Part shown: in pieces, positions 24,105-36,000 of the stretch
How the letters are laid out: each line of letters begins with the position of its first letter
Position numbering within the stretch: the stretch's first letter is position 1
From: Paraphysomonas bandaiensis
Taxonomy: Eukaryota; Chrysophyceae
Direction: 5' to 3'
DNA length: 64,000 bases
Assembly (NCBI GenBank): GCA_965644295.1
Contig: CBFFRP010000235.1
Span: 1 to 64,000, forward strand
Made by a program: the position numbers and the translations under genes
Notes under the pieces: generated by a model
Databases searched by the model: none
What the model was told of the DNA's origin: nothing
What the model saw: only the letters and a program-made list of their open reading frames with translations

Positions 24105-25386
24105 ACAGCTGTGTCGTGCTACTGTTCCCTTGCTAGCTGCCTTTCACCCTCTCGTATCCGCGTTGTTAGAATACGCTAGTGTTGAGCTCTTAGACGACAT
24201 AATATAGGTGATAAAATGCTGCCAGTTTCATGGCTTGACATTGACGATGAGCAATAGTAATGTGGCTGCAGTGGTGTGTGGGTGTGGTTGTGGGAAGAAT
24301 GAGTAGATAGGGATTTTATATGCCTTGTGTAATATGCGGTGCAGTAAAAAATAATTTAGTTCTTTCCTATTATTATGAGTTCGTTATGTTCGCCGTTAGT
24401 TACTGTAGAGTTATATATACCCAAACTATTGTCTATGGTTTGTCCCAGGGGATCTACAGTTGGCTCTATGTCAATAAAATCTCAAAACCTTTGTAAAACT
24501 CAGGCATTAAACAACAAGACGAGTTAAAGAATAAAGTCTCGTACCACCTCGTACACAAACTTATACGTTGTATATGTAGCTTTTATTATCATTATTGTCA
24601 TATCATGCACAAATTGTGGCTACATAGCTTCATTCTCCTCGACTAGTATACAGTACAAAGTATACAGCCAGCAATAAATAACCAGGCTTTTTCTTAATGA
24701 ATAGATCCAACTTCCGTTATGACATTAGTATAATGTCATTTCACTAAAAAATAAAGTACCAGCACTTCATCCATCAACTCACCTGATTACCGATAACATC
24801 CACGCTGTCTTCTATGAAAGATGCACAGCGTTGTTATGTCCTTTTTATTCTATGTTATCCAAAGAATCCCTCTTGTTGATCTATTCATATTAAAGGATAA
24901 ATTAATTTGCGCAACAAGTTTACTGTCTCATCAACAAACACGTATACAGTATACAACAGTAGATTATATACACAACAGTAGATATATACTATATACATAT
25001 ACGTACGGCTGTTCCCAGAATAGTTCAGGAGAATCAGAAATCTTGGAAACGTGGACAGGATCTCTACAATAATAAAATCAATATCTCATCACGATTTCGA
25101 ATTATATCTAAAGCATAATATCCGAGACACTACATACATTACTATCATCGGGATTGCTCTTGAATGTTGTCAGGGAAGACATTATTGCTGCGTTGTTTTT
25201 ACGAATGGCAGAACCGTAGTTATCATAGATTATAAGTACCCCAAAATCATGATAGGCAGCCATAAGCCATAGTGATAAAATTAGTTAGAGTGCGTAGTAT
25301 GTAGTGTGTAGGTCCGCCACTAATATATTGTGTGGTGTGAGATGGTATCTTAGACAGTCACAGTGTGTAATCAAAGGATATAAGAA
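24105..25386. other. Intergenic, no gene seen
   Basis: About 1.3 kb downstream of SEC24. Short ORFs at 24821 and 25051 show no domain. AT-rich; no RNA gene recognised. Confidence 0.5.
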
Positions 25387-25475
25387 CGACTAGGTTGAAT
25401 ACCAAAGTTGACTAGGTTGAGTCATTTATTACTTTGACTAGGTTACTCTACCAAAATAGCTTGACTAGGTTGAAT
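25387..25475. repeat. Four-unit imperfect tandem repeat of TTGACTAGGTTGA
   Basis: Units begin near 25387, 25408, 25434 and 25460, spaced 21 to 26 nt. The spacers differ, so this is a spaced motif array and not a plain satellite. Confidence 0.7.
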
Positions 25476-25613
25476 AATATTTCCCATTGAAAACTACTTA
25501 TATTTTGTCATATTTGTAAATAAAGTGAGGTAATCACGAATCACGAGAGGGTAATATGTGACGTAGAAATGTGCACACGTGTACACATTCGTGACGATCA
25601 TGTATATATTGAA

Positions 25614-26100
25614 AGTCTTATTATTAGCAATAGGCGTTAAAAACCTGCACCAACTTAGTAGCTAGATGAATGCTAGACAAACTAGTTAGACCTCTACCTG
25701 TAACTAATCAGTACAAACTCTATTATACTACTATTTAACGCTACGAAAGCTGCTTGTGCGTCGCCGCAAGCACCAAGGTGCAACCACTTCCTTCTGAGTT
25801 CTTAAGGTGAACATCCCGGATGCTTGACTTCATCAGGCAGCCCAATACCCCGGTTACCCTTCAGGTGGGCCCTGTCCCGGATGCCCTTGAGGTGGGCCCA
25901 TTTCCGGATGCCTGTTTATTCGTCAGGGCCCAAAGACGTCTACACAAGTGACACTTATTGGTGTACCTTGTACCACACAAGCATTCGGCTATGAGTGGGC
26001 AGAATAATATCTGCTGACTATGTTTGCGGCTCACGTTAGTTTCCCAGAGAGAATCTCTCCGGTACTTATCCCCCGGAACACCACGAAAACGATGATGTAT
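25614..26100 (+). repeat. Interspersed repeat family, copy A
   Basis: About 490 bp closely matched by copy B (42445-42940) and in part by copies C (41849-42205) and D (55527-55702). It starts with an inverted pair (GGCGTTAAAAAC ... TATTTAACGCTA), then a stem-loop (GCTTG...CAAGC) directly next to the palindrome GCACCAAGGTGC, then a long conserved 3' part. In copy A a GGTGGGCC-containing unit is duplicated (25862-25910). The minus strand keeps a short open stretch with cysteine pairs in copies A and B, so a decayed coding origin is possible. Confidence 0.8.
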
Positions 26101-26754
26101 CTTCAACAGATACTCTCTCTAATTCAGGTCATGATATATATAATCATGTATATTGCTGAATCCTAATAGAAACCTCTACTTCTTTATCTACACTTTATTA
26201 TCAATATGTAATAATCCCTGTTGTAGACAAAATTGAGCATAATGGCCTTCTTATACATGGTTAGCCGTGTTTTATGTACCCACGATAAAGTACAGAGTGT
26301 CTCTGCTGATACTATTTTTGCCTAACATGAAGGTATAAAGTTGAGCGAATTATTGCACCACTGTAAGTACAGCGAGCAGCTGTAGAACTATTTGCAAAGA
26401 GTATGTAATCATTGCTCGCACCAACGGTACGGTATTACCTGGGAATATCTAGTGAAGACAGTAATAATAATAAGTAAATGTCACATCATATGTAATAACT
26501 ATTCTAGCAAGTTTGTTTTATTTCGCCACTATAGTTCACCAGAGCTGTAACAACTGGTACATGCTAGCTGCATGTACATCGAACCTCCTACTCTGCGACC
26601 CTGTGAAAGAAAGAATTGATAAGGTATCACTTGTGAGTATGTAATCATTCTGAAGAATAGTTAAGAGGAATATACGAAAGGGTAGCAACAGCATGCATAC
26701 AAGACAATAATACACCATACAGCAACAACCATGGCGTGAACCGACATGAAAATG
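26101..26754. other. Intergenic, no gene seen
   Basis: About 650 bp between the repeat and the 3' end of the TMEM184-like gene. No feature recognised. Confidence 0.45.
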
Positions 26755-27950
26755 TCATAGGCGATTGTCAGGGGAATTGGTGTCGTAGCCAACTGGGTTG
26801 CGTACATCTTTTGCAACTGGATTACCACCAAGGGTATCATCTTCCACAACTCCAACAGATGGGGTAAGCCCATCAAACAAGTCCATTATTCTGAATACTC
26901 GGCGCACCCATTCATTCCATGATATATCTGGACGATCGTTGGGATTGATGTGCGTAACGCTGCGATCACCGGCTTCTGAGGGGCTGATCTCAGAGGCAAA
27001 TGCCCAATATACAAGTAAAGAAAAGACAGAATACTCAATAAGCACAGCGAAGCCTGATAAAGCACAACTGTGAGACCCGTTGCGACAATTTTTCGTCACA
27101 ATACGTACATAGTGCCCTTTGAGCTCTCTGCTCAGCGCTATATTCATCTGTGGCTCTGATATCTAGGGTTCCGGAAGAATATAAAAGCTCTTCGATCAGC
27201 CCTTGTGCCACCATGGCTCCTACACTGACCTTGAGGAGTATGATCTTGCAAGTTCCATTGACATTCCCGCTCACATTGTAGAGGTTTTCGTCTACATGTT
27301 AGATACATATTAGAAAAGGTAGTACGCCATTGCAAAGGAACTCACAAAACATTACTATAGAGCCAAAACCGATGATGAACATGACAACAGTGCATATGTT
27401 GAAAATCATATAGCCTGCCTTGTTTCCATTATACGCAAATAACGCCGCAAGAGTTACAAAAATTGGTCGAATAGTTAAAAACTGAAATAATCCGAATTTC
27501 ACTCGATTATAAAACTTGAGGGGGTCGGAGGGACAGCAGAAGCATGGCTTACGGTCTTGAGATTTCATGATCTTGAGACACATATCTGGTCCACCTAAGT
27601 TTGCAATAATCATAGCAAAGAACCCATAGAAGGATAAGCCTGTTATATATATGTATAGTTAATAGATGGTGTGATATATGAGTATACATGACTGTATACT
27701 GCAGTCTACCTTCCGCTATGGCTATAGGAGCCTCTAGTACACCAAACAGAGAGGGGAAGGTGAGAGATAACCATAGTAAGAGAGCGTATGTTGGAAGGAA
27801 TAGTGCAATACGTGCAGTAAGAACTTGTACACGTAAACTTCCTGCTTTAAGAGTGAGATAATGGGCTCTGAGGATACCGTACCATGCCGTACAGGGAATA
27901 CACACCAACGCGATGCCTATCAACGAGTAGATGTCAATCTGTGTCCCCAT
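26755..27950 (-). CDS. TMEM184 / OSTalpha (DUF300) family multi-pass membrane protein
   Basis: Four exons (27950-27710, 27639-27346, 27291-27109, 27053-26755) join in frame to 338 aa. All three introns are in phase 1. Seven hydrophobic segments are visible. Family landmarks: LPTYALLLWLSLTFP in the second segment; a Cys-rich loop (CFCCPSDPLKFYNRVKFG); LTIRPIFVTLAALF; YNVSGNVNGTCKIILLKVSV, equivalent to the P-x-x-K-F-x-x-x-K region; and a last membrane segment beginning LCFAVLIEYSVF. Ostalpha proteins export bile acids and steroid conjugates with a beta subunit. TMEM184 proteins are less well defined, so a transport role is likely but the substrate is unknown. The C-terminal 70 residues are acidic and presumably cytosolic. 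Confidence 0.82.
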
Positions 27951-28447
27951 GCTACAGTATAATGAATAGAGTAGATGGTAGAGATTTGATGAATGAGGTG
28001 TATTGGTGGGAGTTAGTTAAGATGGTTAGATATAGCTATGCATAGGCTGTGTATGTATGTGTATGTATGTACAGCAGCAGTTGATCTCGAAGCAGTCGCT
28101 CGTATGTAACTATGCATATATGGTAGCGTATATGTACGTACAGAGGTACATACCACACACAGACAACTGTCTGCTGTATGTACATGGTATACACAGTATC
28201 CTCATCATGATACTATTTGTGGACCTTCAAGGGACATAGTTTCAGTTTCTGTACCTTTCCATACGTACTACTGTAAATCAGCTGTATAGATATCCATGTA
28301 CCACTCCACACGTACATGTACCTCTATATACACATATACACACAAGAATATTCATAGCTACGCTACCTCCCACTGCTCTCTACTAGACTCTCCTCTGCAT
28401 TATCTTACACTTCCACTGATCACAACCACACTCCAATACAGTCATAC
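27951..28447. promoter_or_regulatory. Divergent promoter region with CATA/GTAT simple sequence
   Basis: 497 bp between divergent start codons. Rich in TACATAC/GTATGTA runs (28045-28150, 28300-28345), like the other intergenic starts in this window. No specific site recognised. Confidence 0.4.
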
Positions 28448-29703
28448 ATGTCAGTATTTCGTGGCTCTTTAATCCGATGCAGCTCATCTCCCGATGCTCC
28501 CTTTATCGATATATATGACCGTGTAAAGTATGAAACATCAGGCTCTCCATCTCTCTATAGTCGTCAATGGTATCGATATACTAATACACCCTCACAATGT
28601 TCTATTCGTGTTATGCAATTCAATATACTTGCTGAGGGTCTGTCAGCAAGCCCTCAGAACACTCCTCCCTTCTCTGTGACTCTAGATGGGAGCCCGATAC
28701 AGGCATCTGACTATGGAGGGTTTGATATCGACAATAATGCAGATGATATTTTTGATTTTAATAAACATCGAAGATGGAAATTACTTCAGGAGATATTCAG
28801 AGTGTCTCCCGATATTCTTGCTTTGGAGGAATGCGATCATTTTGCTGATTTCTTTGAGCCTGCTCTGGCAGCTGCTGGTTATGAGGTCTAGTTTTCACTT
28901 TGCATCACGTATACTTCACTTATCAATGTTGTAGGGTATATTCCAGCCAAAGGATAATTCTCCTTGTTGTAAATTTGGGTATTACAGTGACGGTGTGGCT
29001 CTCTTCTGGCGCTCGTCGGTATTGTCTCTCATACAGGACCCATCTGACCCGCAAAAGCCGCAGTTTGTTTATGCCGCTGCGGGTCCATGTGCTCATGTAG
29101 TTGTGACTCTTCAACATTCCAGCGGAAGTCGTATCACAGTAGGAGCAACTCATCTTAAGGCTAAAGCAGGAGATGCACTTGAGGCGCTTCGAGAACAGCA
29201 AATTGCGCAGGTCCTCGACACTCTAGAGCTACTTGGAGCACAGAGTTCGGCATCGCATGCGATCCTAATGGGAGATTTTAACGCCGAACCGTATGATACA
29301 GACCGTAACGCAGCCATGGCCGTACCCCTCGCACTAGAGTGGCGAGACGGGGCCCTTCGTAGCGCCTATTGTTTGCCTACCGGTGAGTTTTCCATTGCAT
29401 CTATGGGCCTAAGTATTCCCTTCTTAGTCTTAGTACAGTGTTGTGTATGCACTGAATGAAACATGTCTCATATTTTTTGTAGAACCAGGATCGGACCAAT
29501 ATACTACTTGGAAGTCTAGAGAAGGCACGTGTGCACGTCGCGTTATAGATTATATCTTGCACACTCAGGGCATGAGGGTAAGCGGAGTCCTCGCCCCCCC
29601 AGCTGTTGATGAAATATCTCAGAGCACCTACAAATTGCCAGACATGCGTTATCCTAGTGATCATCTAGCAATTGCGGCAGATTTAGAACTTCTTGAAAGA
29701 TAA
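28448..29703 (+). CDS. Nocturnin-like endonuclease/exonuclease/phosphatase family protein
   Basis: Three exons (28448-28885, 28935-29382, 29483-29703) join in frame to 368 aa. The fold is the EEP (CCR4-type) hydrolase. The active-site series is VMQFNILAEGL, then ALEECDHF (metal-binding Glu), DGVALFW, VGATHLKAK, MGDFNAEP (Asp/Asn), RRVIDYI (Asp) and YPSDHLAI (catalytic His). This series, the ALEECDHF...YSDGVALFW spacing and the YTTWK motif resemble nocturnin more than CCR4 or Angel. Animal nocturnin removes the 2'-phosphate of NADP(H), and earlier work called it a deadenylase; substrate here is unproven. There is no leucine-rich repeat domain, which also argues against CCR4. The N-terminal 50 residues may include a targeting peptide. 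Confidence 0.85.
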
Positions 29704-29745
29704 CGTGTATAAACAAGAGATTCACTGTGATGCTGACATCTCTAT

Positions 29746-30345
29746 CAGGGCTAGGAAACAATATATTGCAATACTATTGATAGATAGCGTTCCAACAATA
29801 CTATTGATGGAGATTTTAAACAGGCTCAACAAAAAATTACAATATATTGCAATATATTAGTATGACTAATCAGTAAGTAAACACATCCGTAGATTCCATT
29901 TTTAGTATTTGTCATTAAGATCTTATGACAACCAAACCCACAACTGCTTATAGCTACTAAAAATCCACCTCGTTCTCATCCTCTGAGCCATCATCGCTGA
30001 CGTCAACATCACCATATTCATCCAAAATTAATTCTTAGGCTGCTTAAACTTCCCCATGAGTAGGTCTACGTGCCGAATGAGAGGTCTAATGCCTTGGTCA
30101 GGTGTTGTCACAACTCCTTCCTTATTTCGCTTCTCTTTTCTCCCGAGGAGTTCATTGTCCGCAAGGTTAAGTTGATGAGATGACATCCAACTAGGGGCAC
30201 ACCTATACACTATTGAAAAGTTATAACAGACGACGGTTTTACTCAAACAAAGGTATTACCGGAATCGTTTGCCAGCTTTCTGTTTGTAGCACAGTTGTCC
30301 CCCAAAACTCAACAAACATTATCAGCATTAACCACTCTACCCACT
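29746..30345 (-). mobile_element. Decayed hAT-type transposase fragment with terminal sequence
   Basis: On the minus strand two pieces of a hAT transposase can be read in different frames. One is GDNCATNRKLANDSG (about 30300-30255). The other is SHQLNLADNELLGRKEK (about 30185-30130), matching the CASHRLNLAV-type block of the family. The order and spacing match the related relic at 49.4-49.8 kb. The low-coordinate end carries CAGGGCTAGGAAACAATATA at 29746-29765, the same terminus as at 49804, so this marks the element's 3' end. Stops and frameshifts make it non-functional. Confidence 0.7.
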
Positions 30346-30927
30346 CTCAAAAATGTTTTTGCTTTGCCCGAAGGTTGGAAAACAAAAGCATCCATGGGAC
30401 CGTTGGTGCAGACAACCCGGAAAATACTTCTTCATGGAATCTTCCCACTCACCATCATACATGTGACGATGTGTGGTTCTTCAAGCTGTTGTAGCCATTC
30501 GATATCTTCTGTACTCGTATGCGTCCACAGACTTTGTATTCGTGCTTGTTTGGTTCACCTTCAACCGAACTCCAAAAACAGCGGTAAATATCTCTACTTT
30601 TGTATGCATTCATCGTTCAGATGTCTCTTCTTATCACTATAGGAAAATCTATATACGAGAATTTTAGTTGGTTGTACTCTTAGCTTATATAGATTTTTGA
30701 TATCCTTACTCTATGTTACTACCCACCACTCTTTGCTGAAAAGGTATTTCATACTAAATTACATTCACAAATATTTCATATTCATAAAGAAAGTAGTCAT
30801 TATGATAGCTATATTTAACCATGGGCTCTTAGAATGATATATATAGATATATAGAAGTTGGTGATATATGATATACCGTTGTGTGGTTGCTTGTTGCCGG
30901 GTTAGTATGATGCTATATCGTCCCGGG

Positions 30928-31022
30928 CAGAGCTAGGGAATAATTTATTGAAATGCAATATATTATAAATTATAAAATATATTGATTGGTGAACCGGCCA
31001 AAATTCCATCAATACTCTTGAC
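30928..31022 (+). mobile_element. 5' terminal fragment of the same hAT family
   Basis: Begins CAGAGCTAGGGAATAATTTA and continues ATTGATTGGTGAACCGGCCA...CCATCAATA. It is the inverted match of 49804-49735, the 5' end of the relic at 49.4 kb. No transposase follows it. Confidence 0.65.
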
Positions 31023-31553
31023 GGAACGCAGTCTACTATCTAGCAACTAACAATGGTATTGCTATATATCTATATACTATATATTGTACTCTAGGCAGCC
31101 CTGATCTCGGGGCTACATCAAATGAGTGTTCTATTAAATATTAAACCAACAATTAAAAAAAACATATTTTAAATTTGCGTTTTCTCGGCAAACTTGGGGT
31201 AAGAAGTATATTGGTATCAACAATAACGAGTTATACAATATTAACTTCGGAAAAACGTAGGACCATTGAATGAGTGACGCATATTTTATTCCTCTAAAAC
31301 ACCAAACAAAATTGTCCACAAGTTTCATTATTACGTCACAGACTGCATTCATAGTGCAGTAAGCACCCACTTGCATAAAACTAAACATGTATAGGCTATC
31401 ATTTCCATGATATAGCATTCTAAATGCTACAGCTCCAGTAATGCAAAGGCATATGCTGTACAAAATAGTCGAGGTAACTTATTATACAACTTGTTCTACT
31501 GCGTGGTAGGTCATTGGCCATCCTACGTGTATTTACAAGCGTCAACATAGAGA

Positions 31554-32447
31554 CTAATTCATATCTTCGGGGAGTATCTGCGTATTTATTGTCTCCCCGT
31601 CGTTTCCTGTGCCCTCTGAATCAGTAAGATAAGCTCTTAACTGATCTGGAGCCGCACCGGAGGATGGGTGGTATGGCCACCGCCAGACAAAATCTTCTCC
31701 AGATCCTCCCAAGGTAGATGGAATCTGGCTATCGTCAATTTCTTCCCGCAGTGTGTCAAGGAAGTCAGTCGTTAATATACGTATTTTCTTTGCGGTCACA
31801 GGATCGATGAATGCGCTTACAAGGGCGTATATGGCTGCAAAGTACCATGGTGCATTGATAAGATATATAGTTTGCAGTCTTTCGGGATAATAAGCTTGAT
31901 CTAGGAGCAGAACTTTCCTAACATAGTCCAGGCCCATCAAATCCGGTACCATGCGCAATTCGTCCAAATCGAATACAACCACCATTTTAGATATATCCTT
32001 GTTGTGCTTCTTTGCACAGTGTTTTAAGCGTATCAACATAATAGTTTGCTGCCTAATGTGTCTGGCTATAAGATAATCCATATCGAAGTGCTGCTTGACC
32101 TGATCCATGCGGGCCTCCGCAAATCCCGTTTTCTCCCAGTAAATAGGATGTCCCGCTTTATCTTCCCCATGCATTGCATGAGGACAAAGATCTCCAACTA
32201 ACTCCTCATGAGGATCTAGAAACCTCTCCATAGTAAATATATTAGCCGGTGTTGCTCCATTATATGCATTAAGTGGGGTATTATACCACTCCCACCACTC
32301 ACTTGCCATTACTGCTGCTTTATTTGTATCCATCTTTCTTGCAATAATAAACCGCATACAATCGTTGTCAGACAAAGCCTGATTAACGTCCGTCTTAATG
32401 TTTGAACGGAATGTATGAATAAGCTTGATATCAACTGAATCACACAT
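31554..32447 (-). CDS. CRAL-TRIO (SEC14-like) lipid-binding protein
   Basis: An intronless ORF of 297 aa. Residues 20-60 form the small helical CRAL-TRIO N region (DNDCMRFIIARKMDTNKAA...WW). Residues 90-250 form the lipid-binding lobe: GHPIYWEKTG, then VVVFDLDEL, the family hallmark YYPERLQTIYLINAPWYFAAIYALVSAFIDP, and IPSTLGGSGEDFVW. SEC14 proteins bind and exchange phosphatidylinositol, phosphatidylcholine or other hydrophobic ligands at membranes. The last 35 residues are polar and acidic. There is no GOLD or RhoGAP domain and no membrane segment, so it is probably soluble. The specific ligand cannot be told from sequence. Confidence 0.9.
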   Translation of the reverse strand: MCDSVDIKLIHTFRSNIKTDVNQALSDNDCMRFIIARKMDTNKAAVMASEWWEWYNTPLNAYNGATPANIFTMERFLDPHEELVGDLCPHAMHGEDKAGHPIYWEKTGFAEARMDQVKQHFDMDYLIARHIRQQTIMLIRLKHCAKKHNKDISKMVVVFDLDELRMVPDLMGLDYVRKVLLLDQAYYPERLQTIYLINAPWYFAAIYALVSAFIDPVTAKKIRILTTDFLDTLREEIDDSQIPSTLGGSGEDFVWRWPYHPSSGAAPDQLRAYLTDSEGTGNDGETINTQILPEDMN

Positions 32448-33030
32448 ATCTCTATAGGGTGGATTATACTGGCATTACAGGAAGATTCATATACTGTTGA
32501 GATGGTATGGTGTTTCTACTATGTGATGGTGTATGGTATCGATAGCTATGTATATATATATACATGTGTGTGTGTATAAAGGGCATAGTGCGAAGTATTA
32601 CTACCTTCAGTACATATATATACAGAAGTATACAGCAGTATGTGATGCTGTCGAGTCAGACAAAAATGAAAATTTCATGTATTTTATATAAATTTTTCGT
32701 AAATTTTGTCGTTTTTTTATGTATGTAATTTCTACATTTTATATCGTAAATACAGTTGTATTACAATAATACCTATTGAAGTATACAGGGAGACGGGTAG
32801 TTGAGTGGGCCGGTACCGTGCAGGTATAAAATATACGGGTAGTTGAACGGACGGTTGAATATGAACACCAAGGCTGCAAGCTCTGCAGGATAGCATCCTA
32901 ATTGCACTCAAGAAGCCAACAGTGTAACTTAACACCATGCCCATTGCCCACGGCATGGTTTGTACCCATCAATCATGCTTATTAATCACATTCATTCCTC
33001 ATATTTCTTGTATGATCTGCAGTATCGAGT
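32448..33030. other. Divergent intergenic region
   Basis: 583 bp between the CRAL-TRIO gene and the P2C-like gene. TGTATGATCTGCAG just before 33022 could end a 5'-UTR intron. TATA-rich simple sequence lies at 32540-32575. Confidence 0.35.
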
Positions 33031-36000
33031 ATGCAAAGAGGAGCAAATATACAGGCGGTTACTACGGGTGCAGTGGATGTGGAACTCGGAACCAAGAGTC
33101 ACGATGCACGTGATACTGTGACATCTAATTCAGATGGAGAATATTCGTGTAATTTAGAGTCAAAGTGGCGACGAAACGTCTTAACGGCCCTGAGATGCAA
33201 AGAAGCAGTCAGTCTAACACCTTCACTGTTTGCATGGTTATGTAAAGCCCCGGAAGAGGTATCAGACAGTGGACCTCAATACAAAGACTTCAAAGAACAC
33301 CTACTTTCTGTATGCAACATATCTGCTCTTTTCTCGACAAATGTTAACGAGGAAGATGTAAATCGTAGCAAAGGTCTAAGTGACATCGTTGCGCTAGAAA
33401 GGCTCAGCAAGGATGGGTATAACAGTAATTATTTAACAACTGATCCCGGACCGTTCTGGGTGTTTTTATTACTTCAGCTTGCAGATAGTTTTAGTTTGAT
33501 TCCAGCAGTTGTAGGAGGGGGTCTGGTATTATTATACTATCTCTATCCTGATATACCAACAGAGTGGGTCTATACTGGTATTGTATTTACCGTTGCTACT
33601 GTCACCAGTGCTATTGATACGGCTACTCGAGACTACAAAACCGCGTCTTTGTGTTCTATGTCTTCATCGTTTTCCCCGAATAACGTGCAAGTTATCCGAG
33701 GAGGGGCCAAGCGCGCCCTAAAGACTTCAATGTTAGTTCCTGGTGATCTTCTATGTCTTTCTGCTGGGGACACATTAGCAGCGGATTGTCGTGCTGTGTG
33801 GTGCAGTCCATCAGGTGTTATTATGGACCGCCGGGGTATTTTAGATGAAATGGAGTGTGTTAGCGTTACAGCGCGAGCCCAGACAGATAAAGTTTCTTTC
33901 ATGAATTCCCGCAACATCCTCCTTCACAGCACTCGCATTGTCAAGGGCAAATGTGTAGCAATCGTCCTTCGCACTGGGCCAAATACCGCTTTCAGCATTT
34001 TAAATCGACAATTGGCTACACTCAAGCCTCGATCTTCATCCATCAAGAAAGAAGTGAAGGAGTATGTGTACAGGAACTGGGAGTGGGCTCTAGTCGTGAC
34101 TCTCGGTCTTCTACTGGTTGGCGTGGTGAGGGGCATGCCACTCCTCACAACTACGATCACCTGTATCTTTGGTACGTCCGTCTCATGTTTTACTTTGTTA
34201 TATAGGCATTCTTATGAGTGGAATGTTGTGTTGGTAAATCTACCGCTTAATGCTATTGATTAGTAATATGTGAGCTCTTCGCATACCTAACTTGTGATGA
34301 CAGTTGGAGGTTTTTCTGTTACCCCACTAAGTCTCCCATCATTCGTCTCGACAGCTCTACTTTCTGCGGTGGATCATCTGAGATCTACTTCTATTGGGGT
34401 ACATACACAGGACACGCATGCCGTACTTTCTTCCGGTACATGCACGGCACTCTGTCTGGATACAGCAGCTCTAGTCGACGACAAGTTTCAAGTGTCTCGA
34501 ATTTGGGTAGGCATCCCTACACCTATCAGCAACAGAACAAAGGGTCGGGCAAGTGAAAAACATGCCAGTGTTACTCCATCGTTTTTAGCCTACCAGCATC
34601 TCCTTCACAAGATCCTATTAGAGGCAGCTTACTTCGGAATAGAGGAGACGTCTGAAGTATACGCTGAAGAGTGTACTGAAAAGCATCGCGCTCTGAATTC
34701 TGGTCTCTACAGGTGTTATTTTCGAAACATGTCCTTTAATAATTTTTTCTTCTAGACACTGCATTCATATGCTGCGAAATGATTATGAGGAGACAGTTAC
34801 ACATGGGGATGTAGATATGATGTCCTTGTATCCTAACTCAAAATGCGAAGAGGATACTGATGATGGTACGGCAATGCCGATTTCAGAAGCTTCAAGTTTG
34901 AGTTCTTCTCGACCTTCGCAATCGTCTACGGAGACAGGGTCACTCAACTATCGGAGAGTAGGCGATGTTGTGTACTCTCCTAGTGTGTGTGTATCCGTTG
35001 CCGACATTTCACGGCAATCATCCAACTGTACTGAGACTTATCTGCAGCTTGGTGCACTGTCTTCTACATTAGCTTCCCCTGCAGTGTCTCATACAGTGTA
35101 TCTTTTGACGGTTCGAGGTGACCCTGAAAGTGTTTTGCAGCGAAGCTCTCATTATCTCCACGACAGTGGTGGAAAAGACTCTGAGATATCCGCTGCTGTT
35201 ATCAACAGAGAGTTCAAAGATATGGTCCGCAAGCAGTGTGAATCCTTCAGAAATCAGGTGGAAATATGTCTTGTAACACGTTAGTATTGAAATTTTTTTG
35301 ATGAATTACTTATTAGGGCCATGATGTTGTTGCTATTGCAATCAAGGTTTTTACTCGGCCTGTGCCGACCGTTGTTGGTGATGCATACTGTCGTGATCTT
35401 CAGACCACATGTTTGGTATCCTGTAGTCCCGTGTCGAATTTATGCTTCGTGGGCAAGTGGCATAATTTTTTGCATTTGTATTTCTTACTCTACCGTTGAT
35501 ATAGGAATGTTCAGTCTTTCCCGCGATGTTGTACAGGGTGCTGTAGAAGCTATAACTAATTGCCACACTGGTGGTGTGAAGTTAGTGCTGTTCAGCGACA
35601 ATAACCCCACCATCACTGAGGCTATTGCACGTAGCGTCGGGGTATATACGGATCCCCCAATAGAAGAAACTGCTCCAAGCAGTTTCATGGGACTTCCTGC
35701 TGTAGTCCCAGGTCCCGCCCTGGATTCAATGCCAGACGCCATGTGGGATGAGTTGCTCAGACGGCGAGATATAGTATTTTCGGGGTTGTCTGCTATACAA
35801 AAAGAATCGGTAGTTTCCAGACTTTCCAAAAACGATCACTCTGTGGCAGTAGTTGGTGCAGGCGTTAACGACCTGCTGGCAATGAAGTGAGTGTTTTTGC
35901 AATACTTTATTTGCTATTTAGTGATATCGTTTCCAGGCAAGCTACCGTAGCTGCTGTCGTTGGCAGGTGTGCTAGTCCTGTTGTGAGGAATTTTGCTGGA

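Larger units (their letters stand above)
29704..31553. other. Intergenic region built largely from hAT transposon debris
   Basis: Contains the hAT relic and terminal sequences annotated separately. A minus-strand hydrophobic ORF at 31134-31463 (109 aa) has no recognised domain and no support as a gene. Confidence 0.5.

Noticed and set aside
31134-31463. Hydrophobic 109-aa minus-strand ORF
   Set aside because: No domain, no conserved pattern, AT-rich composition explains the Phe/Ile/Tyr content.
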